NCBI RefSeq assembly: GCF_019393635.1 | Contig: NC_057862.1 | Span: 156,068,062-156,132,061 of the forward strand | Origin: Dromiciops gliroides | Lineage: Eukaryota; Chordata; Mammalia; Microbiotheria; Microbiotheriidae | Direction: 5' to 3' | Length of the DNA stretch: 64,000 bases | Shown: positions 58,416 through 64,000 of the stretch, one piece after another | How the letters are laid out: each line of letters starts with the position of its first letter | Position numbering within the stretch: the first letter of the stretch is position 1 | Notes under the pieces: model-generated | What the model saw: only the letters and a program-made list of their open reading frames with translations | Told to the model about the DNA's origin: nothing | Database searches by the model: none | Made by a program: the position numbers and the translations under genes

Positions 58416-59063
58416 TGAATAACCCCTCATGTCTCCTATAAAAAGGAGAGGTGTGGTACAATTCCTATTCCTAGAACCAAACTATTCATTGAAATTAATA
58501 TGAGTTCAACTACTTTTTAGTTTGGTTTTCATTTGAATAATTGTAGTCATATATATCGTTCTGCTTTCTTCCAATCTATAGTGACATTTCTTTTCTGAAA
58601 ACTCACAGCATTTATTCATTTAGTTATATACTGATGTGATATTTCTCATGGAATTGTTTTACTTTCTACAGGATTTTACCTTGTCTTCCCACCTAGATTA
58701 TAAATGATCTGAGGACATGTAGCATAACTCTCTGTGTCCACCATAGAACCAAATATAGTACAATGAATACACCATTTTCAGGTGTATATAAAGTTATAGC
58801 AGCTGTCTTGTTAACAGAAAGCAAACAATCCTAGTTCTTTTAACTTTAAGATATCTTAAAAGGGGTCTTTATTTTAAAAAAGAAACTTCGAAATAAAATT
58901 AAACATCATCATTTCCATGGCAAATAATTTTCACCAGAAATATGAAATTACCTATCTGAACGAGGCCTCAGACCTGACTTCTGAGTATGCTATAAAACTG
59001 TGACAAAGTCTAGAGATATCAATATGCATCACAACTAAATTTCACGTCTTATCAGGTACTCAC

Positions 59064-59216
59064 GGCCAGCTGCTGTTGCAGAGATTTCACCTGGTGCTGG
59101 AGTGTTTCTACCTGTTGGTTCTCTTTCTTTGTAGGATTCCCACTTGTGTAAGTAAGTTGTGAGAGGCCATTAAGGGCCTGTTTTAATCGTTCCACATCAT
59201 TAAGCAGTTCTGTTAT
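59064..59216 (-). CDS. UACA: UACA internal coding exon (51 codons)
   Basis: The exon translates in phase 0 to 51 residues beginning ITELLNDVERLKQALNGLSQ and ending VKSLQQQLA. It directly continues the large exon and matches the conserved UACA C-terminal region as I know it from placental mammals. On the minus strand the acceptor is a pyrimidine tract ending CTAAG just above 59216, and the donor is GCC|GTGAGT with GT at 59062-59063. It continues the coiled coil; a short Ser/Thr/Gly/Pro patch (TYTSGNPTKKE) interrupts the heptads. Both flanking introns are phase 0, so skipping this exon would keep the frame. Confidence 0.95.
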
Positions 59217-59589
59217 CTTAGAGAAAAAGTTAGAGGATGAAAACAGTTTCTATTATCCACTCATTAACTAAATATTACAGGTCTCACACCTCTATGAAGA
59301 AAGGGGGAGGGGGTTGTTAGTTAGAGGTAGGGGTTACAGCTATAACTATTCTATTTGTGCTTGAGGTAGGAGTCAGAAGTGATGGGAGTTGAAGAGCAAT
59401 TGAGATATCTGAAGGGAGTAGGGATATCCTCCAGGTACTGTTTATTGGGAAGAATGGAGAAAAACTTGTGCATCTACAGATAGTAGCAATAAGGATGTGG
59501 AATGGCTTTAATAAACTTTTAAGGAGGTGATTGCTGGCAGAAGGGTATGAAAGTGGCAGGGGAGAACAAGGAATATACCAATTTCTTAG

Positions 59590-59785
59590 GACTAGCATGG
59601 CATAGTGGAAAGAGTGGTATCCTTGAGACCAGGAAGACCTGGGTTTAAATCCCACCTCTGATATTTACTGGCTGTATGACTATGGATAAGTGACTTAACC
59701 TCTCTGAGCTTCAGTTTCCTCAACTGTTAAATGAGACTAGATCTAATGACCTGTAAGGTCCCTTCCAACTGTATATCTATGATTC
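59590..59785 (+). repeat. MIR-type CORE-SINE
   Basis: AGCATGGCATAGTGGAAAGA, GACCTGGGTTTAAATCCCAC, GTGACTTAACCTCTCTGAGC and TTCAGTTTCCTCAACTGTTA; complete MIR order. Confidence 0.88.
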
Positions 59786-60289
59786 TCCTCCTGGATCTAT
59801 ATGTCAAAGGATGTGAAAGAACAGCCAGTAGAGACTCTCAAGAGATATGGTATATTCCACCATTTAAGGAGGGAGCCCAGAGAATTCACTTTATCCCTTC
59901 CCACCCAGCTACTTTCCTGCACTTTATGGTAACCAGAAACTTTTAATTCTGTAAGACAAAATCTCTTTGAAACTCAGCTCCTCAGCACCAACTGCCCCTG
60001 GGGCCCCTCTCTCCCTATGGTTGGAAAAGAGGTGGGGAATGGATTTTAAAGAGCTTCTCCCAGATGCTCAGTTTGAAGAGGGCACCTCAGAAATAAACCT
60101 CATCACTCCTCAACTCAGTTACTTTCCTAGACTTTATGATCTTTAGAAACCCTTATTTCTGTAACATGACATCAACTGAAACTGCCACTTTTTTAGATCA
60201 TTTCCTACCCTTGCTGCAGAATTTTCATCATGCCCCTGCACAGGGTAACCTTCCCCAACTCTCTTTTAAGGTTCTTTTAACATGTTATC

Positions 60290-60410
60290 TTTATCCATTA
60301 AATTATGAGCTCCTTAAGGTCTTGGACTGTCTTGTCCTTTCTTTGGATCCCCAGTCCTTAACAAAGTTTCTGGTACATATTAGGCACTTAATGTTTATTG
60401 ACTGACTCTG
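60290..60410 (+). repeat. L2-like 3' tail
   Basis: ATTATGAGCTCCTTAAGGTC, TTTGGATCCCCAGTCCTTAA and TAGGCACTTAATGTTTATTG follow the L2 3' end pattern. Confidence 0.65.
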
Positions 60411-60499
60411 ATATCTTCAAGAGAAAACCAAGACTGAGTGAGCAACAGAAATTGTAAGAAATTCAAGAAAAAGAGAACTTATAAGATCATAGATTTTGA

Positions 60500-60650
60500 A
60501 CTAGAAAGGATCTTAAGTCATTGAGTTCAACATCTTCATTTTATAGATGAGAAAGTGATTGGCCCAAAGTCACACAGGTAGTAACTGGAAAAGCCAGAAT
60601 TCAAACTCAGGTGCTTTGATTCTAAATCCAGTAATCTTCTTACTATACTA
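60500..60650 (-). repeat. MIR/THER1 copy
   Basis: AACTAGAAAGGATCTTAAGT, TTTTATAGATGAGAAAGTGA, CAAAGTCACACAGGTAGTAA and AGAATTCAAACTCAGGTGC are antisense MIR. Confidence 0.8.
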
Positions 60651-61360
60651 GAACAGAAGGAGATTCTGAGGGCACAGTAAGAAGTAAGGCAAAAAAAGGT
60701 TAGTGACTAAGGGAAGGTGAGATATGAGTTGCCTATTGAAGGGGATGATGCAGTGTGCCCTAAAGTGAGAAAGCATTCTGGAAAAAGGATGTAACATCCA
60801 AAGGACTCAGGGTGATTGGCAGCCAGTGATGGACAAGGGAATGGACCATTAGAGCAACTGATGTTGGGAGGTGACAGGAGAATTGCATCCTCTTGGATGT
60901 CAGTACCTAGAGAGTGGTCGCAGTCACCTTGTGCTAATTCTAGCTGTCACCTCAGCCCAAAACAGCCTCTTCTTCTTCTGAATTCCTTGAATACTTAATG
61001 CCTTTCATTTAGCACTTAAATACTATCTTAGCTATAGTTTTAGTGTGTGTGTGTGTGTGTGTCTGCGTGTAGCTATAGAGATCATTATCAATCTATCTGT
61101 ATTTCACAAATGAGACTGCAAAAATGTGAAAGAAAGGCCTCTTACATGGTTTTGTATCCTCCACAACACCAAGCTTAGTACCTGGTTGCTGTAAAAAGTG
61201 TATTTAGTGCACTTTTTTAAATTGCCCAGAACATTCTTTAACAGTAGACAATTAACATTTTATGCACAATGAGGAGCCATAATGTATCTGAACTTATTAC
61301 TAAGACATAATACTGGGTTTTATTTTCCAACTTATAATCATGCAAATTTACTTACTGCCT
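60651..61360. other. Intronic, nothing recognised apart from a short (TG)n
   Basis: A TG tract of about 11 units lies at 61041-61062. No other element recognised in this part of the UACA intron. Confidence 0.55.
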
Positions 61361-61362
61361 AC

Positions 61363-64000
61363 CTTATTATCTTTCGCTTCTATTTGTTTGGCAGACTCTT
61401 GCATTCTTCTTTGTAAATCAGTAATTGTTGTTAAGGATTTGTCACATCTCTCTTTCTGGTCCTTAATTTCTTGTTCAATGCTTAAGCTCCTCAACTGTAT
61501 CAATTCCTTTTCATCTTTTGCAGACAATTCTGCCTTTTTGGCATGAGCAGCCTCTTCACATACTTCCTCATACTTTTTATTCAAGGTGGTCAAATTTTCT
61601 TTTATGTTGCTAATTTGCGCCTCTAAGGCACTTTTCACTTTGTTATATTCAGATAAATCAATAACCTCTCTAGATTCTAATTTCTTAAATGCTTGCTTCA
61701 AATTCTGAATCTCAGTCTGGAGTTTAGAAATTTGTTCTGTTTTGGCTTGATTTTCTTCTTCTTTTTCACTCAATTTAGCTTTCATGCACCTAACTTCTTT
61801 CTCCAATGATTCCTTTATCTGCGCATGTTCCACCAGGGACATAGAAGACTGTTTTTGATTCTCTAACATCTGCTGCCATTCAGCCACTGCCTGCTGAGCT
61901 TCTTCATGATGCCTTTGCTTGTCCTTGAGCTCTTGTCTCAGAGCTTCAATTGTGCCATTAAGAGAGTTCTTCAGCTCTTCAACCTGCCCCAGGGGAACAT
62001 GTTGCTTCTGCAAAATTGCTTGTGCTGCAAGAGCCTCAGAGGTCTGTTTGGCACTTTCTTCCAGGAGCTTCTCTTTCTCACTTTTTACCTCTGTGTACTT
62101 CTCAGACAAGTCCTTTAGCTGTTTGTTAAGCTCTTCTGTCTTTCGGTTTAATGTTTTTTCCAATTCACGGGAATTCTCAATGAGAATATCCTTATTTTTC
62201 AAATCTTTCTGGATCATGAGGATTTCATTCTTTAACTTTTCATTTTCCTGCTGACATTTCCGAGTCTCCTCTTCCCCTATACTGCATCTTTGTGTCTGTG
62301 CTAGCAATTGATCTTTGAGTTCTTTCACAGTGGCATTAAAGGTTTTCTCTCGCTCTTCAAAACTAACAAGTGGAGCATACTTTAGCTTAATGCATTCTTG
62401 TATTGTGTCAAGTTCCTTCTTCTGGGCTTCAATCTCAACAAGCAATGCTAAAATCTCTTTTTGACCCTCATTATACTTAACAAGTACTTCAGCATTATTT
62501 TTCTTTGTTTCTTCTAGGCTTTTATTAATAGCATTCATTTTATCCTCATGTTCTTTTATACTGATAAACTCAGTTTTCATTTGGTTCTGAGAATCCTCTA
62601 ACTTTTTTTTTAATGCTCCATTTTCATCTCTTATTTGTATGCATTCTTGTTTTATATCTTCAAGTTTTCTTTTCACATCTGTCAATTCTCTGTTAGCTTT
62701 ATCCAATGTGCTACTTAACGCTGCTTTAATTTCTTCATGGGTTTTAACAGGCACATACTGTTCATTTATAGCCCTTTTCAGTTTTGCATTCTCAGATGTG
62801 ATCACATGCAACTTTTCTTCTCCATTACCACATTTTTTATTGAGTTCTGAAAGTTCTTTTTTGAGTTCAATGATATTGGATTTTAGAGCCAAGGTCTCTT
62901 TTTCATGATTTTCTAGAGGGATATATGTAGCTTCAAGATGACTAACATTCTTACTTAAATTGTTTTTTTCCACCATCAGCTTCTCAGTTTCCATTTCTCT
63001 TTCTTTATACTTTTGTGTCACATCTATTAATTTTTTGTTCAAATCATCAACTGTCAAAGCATGTGATTTTTTCATTTCTTCATTCAATTTTAAAGGAACA
63101 TAATGAGTTTTCATCTCAATCATTAAGTTCTGCAACTGTTGGTTGAGTAGCTTATTATCTGCACAAACCTTCTCAAGTTCTTTCTGTAATGCCTGATTCC
63201 TTAAAGTTAATTCAGTGACCTTCTTTCCAAATTCACCTGACTTTTGTTCAAATTTGTCCTTAAGTTGTTCATGTTCTTCTGGCTTTATATGTTGAGAAAG
63301 TTTAGCTTTATAATTCTCCAGTTCTCTCTTTAACTGTCTAAGTTCAGCCTGTGATTTTTCATATTCTCTTTCCATCTCCACAAACTTTTTTGCTTTCTCA
63401 TTAACTTCATTTGATAATAAGCTCTTCATGTTTTCAAATTTTTCTGTAGGGATGGAGAGGGCCAACTTTGTTGCTAATTCTTTTATCTGGCCTTCCATCT
63501 CCAAGGCTTTTCTTCCCCTCCTCTCTCGCTCTATTTCAGACATGCTAAATTCTTTCTGTAATCGCTTATTTTCTTCTACTAGTCTCCCTTCATCCCTTTT
63601 AAACTCTTCTACTAACATTTCATTTTGTTTGATTTGATTCTTTAGCCTTCCTACTTCAGCAGAAGCTCCTTCATATTTTGCTTTCATTTCTTTCAATTGA
63701 TCCCTTAGTTCTTCTGTTAATCTGTTATTTCCAGAAGCTGCTTCATTTGTTAAGTGCTCCTTCAGGGCAAGAAAATGAGTCTGCATTTGCTTTACTTTAC
63801 CTTCTGAATCATACATTCTCTTTTGCACATCTTTTAAAGCATCTTCCAATTGCTTTATTTGTTCATCAGAATCCTCCTTGACTCTTTCACATTCTAATGC
63901 CAAAGCTTTGCATTCTGCCACTTTATGGGCCAGTTCATTTTGGAGCTTAAGCTTCTCTTGTTTAGAAGCATCACAAAAGGTTCTCATGGCGTCTAACTCT
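61363..64000 (-). CDS. UACA: UACA large coiled-coil exon (partial, runs off the right edge)
   Basis: This exon encodes most of the C-terminal coiled-coil rod of UACA (nucling), a cytoskeleton-associated ankyrin/coiled-coil protein linked to apoptosome and stress signalling. The frame is open from the window edge (codons E-L-D-A before the Met at 63985-63987) to AAG at 61363-61365, giving 879 residues including four before that Met. The Met is internal, not the start. Recognisable UACA segments include VAECKALALECERVKEDSDE near the N-terminal end and SIEQEIKDQKERCDKSLTTI near the C-terminal end. The composition is E/K/L/Q-rich with heptads throughout and no membrane segment. A donor GTAGGC follows at 61357-61362; the open frame would run four codons into the intron (VGSK). 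Human UACA is about 1416 aa, so roughly 440 N-terminal residues, including the ankyrin repeats, are missing to the right. No frameshift or internal stop is seen. Confidence 0.97.

Larger units (their letters stand above)
49914..59063 (-). other. UACA: UACA large intron (about 9.15 kb) enlarged by an L1
   Basis: Intron between the 51-codon and 22-codon exons. About 6.8 kb of it is a minus-strand L1 and its nested insertions (50640-57445), followed by an L2 (57470-58415). Stretches 49914-50640 and 58420-59060 show no recognised element. The L1 is in the same orientation as UACA, so its poly(A) signals could in principle affect transcript processing. Confidence 0.85.
59217..61362 (-). other. UACA: UACA intron with L2/MIR debris
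   Basis: Intron between the large exon and the 51-codon exon; GT donor at 61361-61362 and AG acceptor at 59217-59218. It contains a MIR-like SINE (59590-59785), an L2-like 3' tail (60290-60410), an antisense MIR (60530-60650) and a short (TG)n near 61041-61062. From 59790 to 60290, and outside the listed repeats, I recognise nothing; an old LTR or LINE is possible in the former. Confidence 0.85.

Noticed and set aside
63985..63987. Met codon as a possible start of the UACA frame
   Set aside because: The frame is open upstream to the window edge (E-L-D-A precede it) and UACA homology continues; the true start is far outside.

Overview
The window is mammalian nuclear DNA, almost certainly from a marsupial. 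The evidence is about twenty copies of a tRNA-headed CORE-SINE whose head reads GGGGCAGCTAGGTGGCGCAG and whose tail reads CAAGTCACTTAACC (the WSINE1/MdoSINE type), several MAR1-type SINEs, marsupial-type L1 LINEs, and older MIR/THER1, L2 and CR1/L3 debris. The species cannot be fixed from the sequence; the SINE type is compatible with Australian marsupials but I do not claim more.

Only one protein-coding gene is recognised: the 3' portion of UACA (uveal autoantigen with coiled-coil domains and ankyrin repeats, also called nucling), on the minus strand. Its large coiled-coil exon runs off the right edge (61363-64000+). Three further exons follow at 59064-59216, 49848-49913 and 47935-48006 (stop codon at 47935-47937). 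All junctions are in phase 0 with GT/AG introns. Together they encode about 975 C-terminal residues; the ankyrin repeats and promoter lie beyond the window. A 3' UTR of roughly 2 kb probably follows, and it carries a SINE with a perfect target-site duplication.

Layout: 1-31 kb is intergenic and repeat-rich. It holds an L1 tail at 1-155, two related LTR-like elements (about 4.5-4.96 kb and 6.49-6.86 kb), a degraded sense L1 (8.0-12.1 kb), CORE-SINEs, a long antisense L1 riddled with nested insertions (19.4-25.6 kb), a Tc1/mariner transposase relic (26.2-27.5 kb) and an L2 (29.4-31.0 kb). From 31.5 to 36.8 kb lies an antisense L1 containing a SINE, a 5'-truncated EEF2 retrocopy and a sense L1 5' half, which itself contains a SINE. 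From 37 to 47.4 kb is sparser, AT-rich intergenic DNA with one diverged 115-bp direct duplication. From 47.9 kb to the end is UACA; its 9-kb intron contains a near full-length L1 (50.6-57.4 kb) with further insertions, plus an L2.

I see no CRISPR array, operon, toxin or complete provirus. The best second-look items are the roughly 63-residue periodic motif in the UACA rod, the 115-bp duplicated non-coding element, a short retroposed mRNA 3' end (50.8-50.96 kb), the 3'-truncated L1 ending in (TA)n, and the EEF2 retrocopy.
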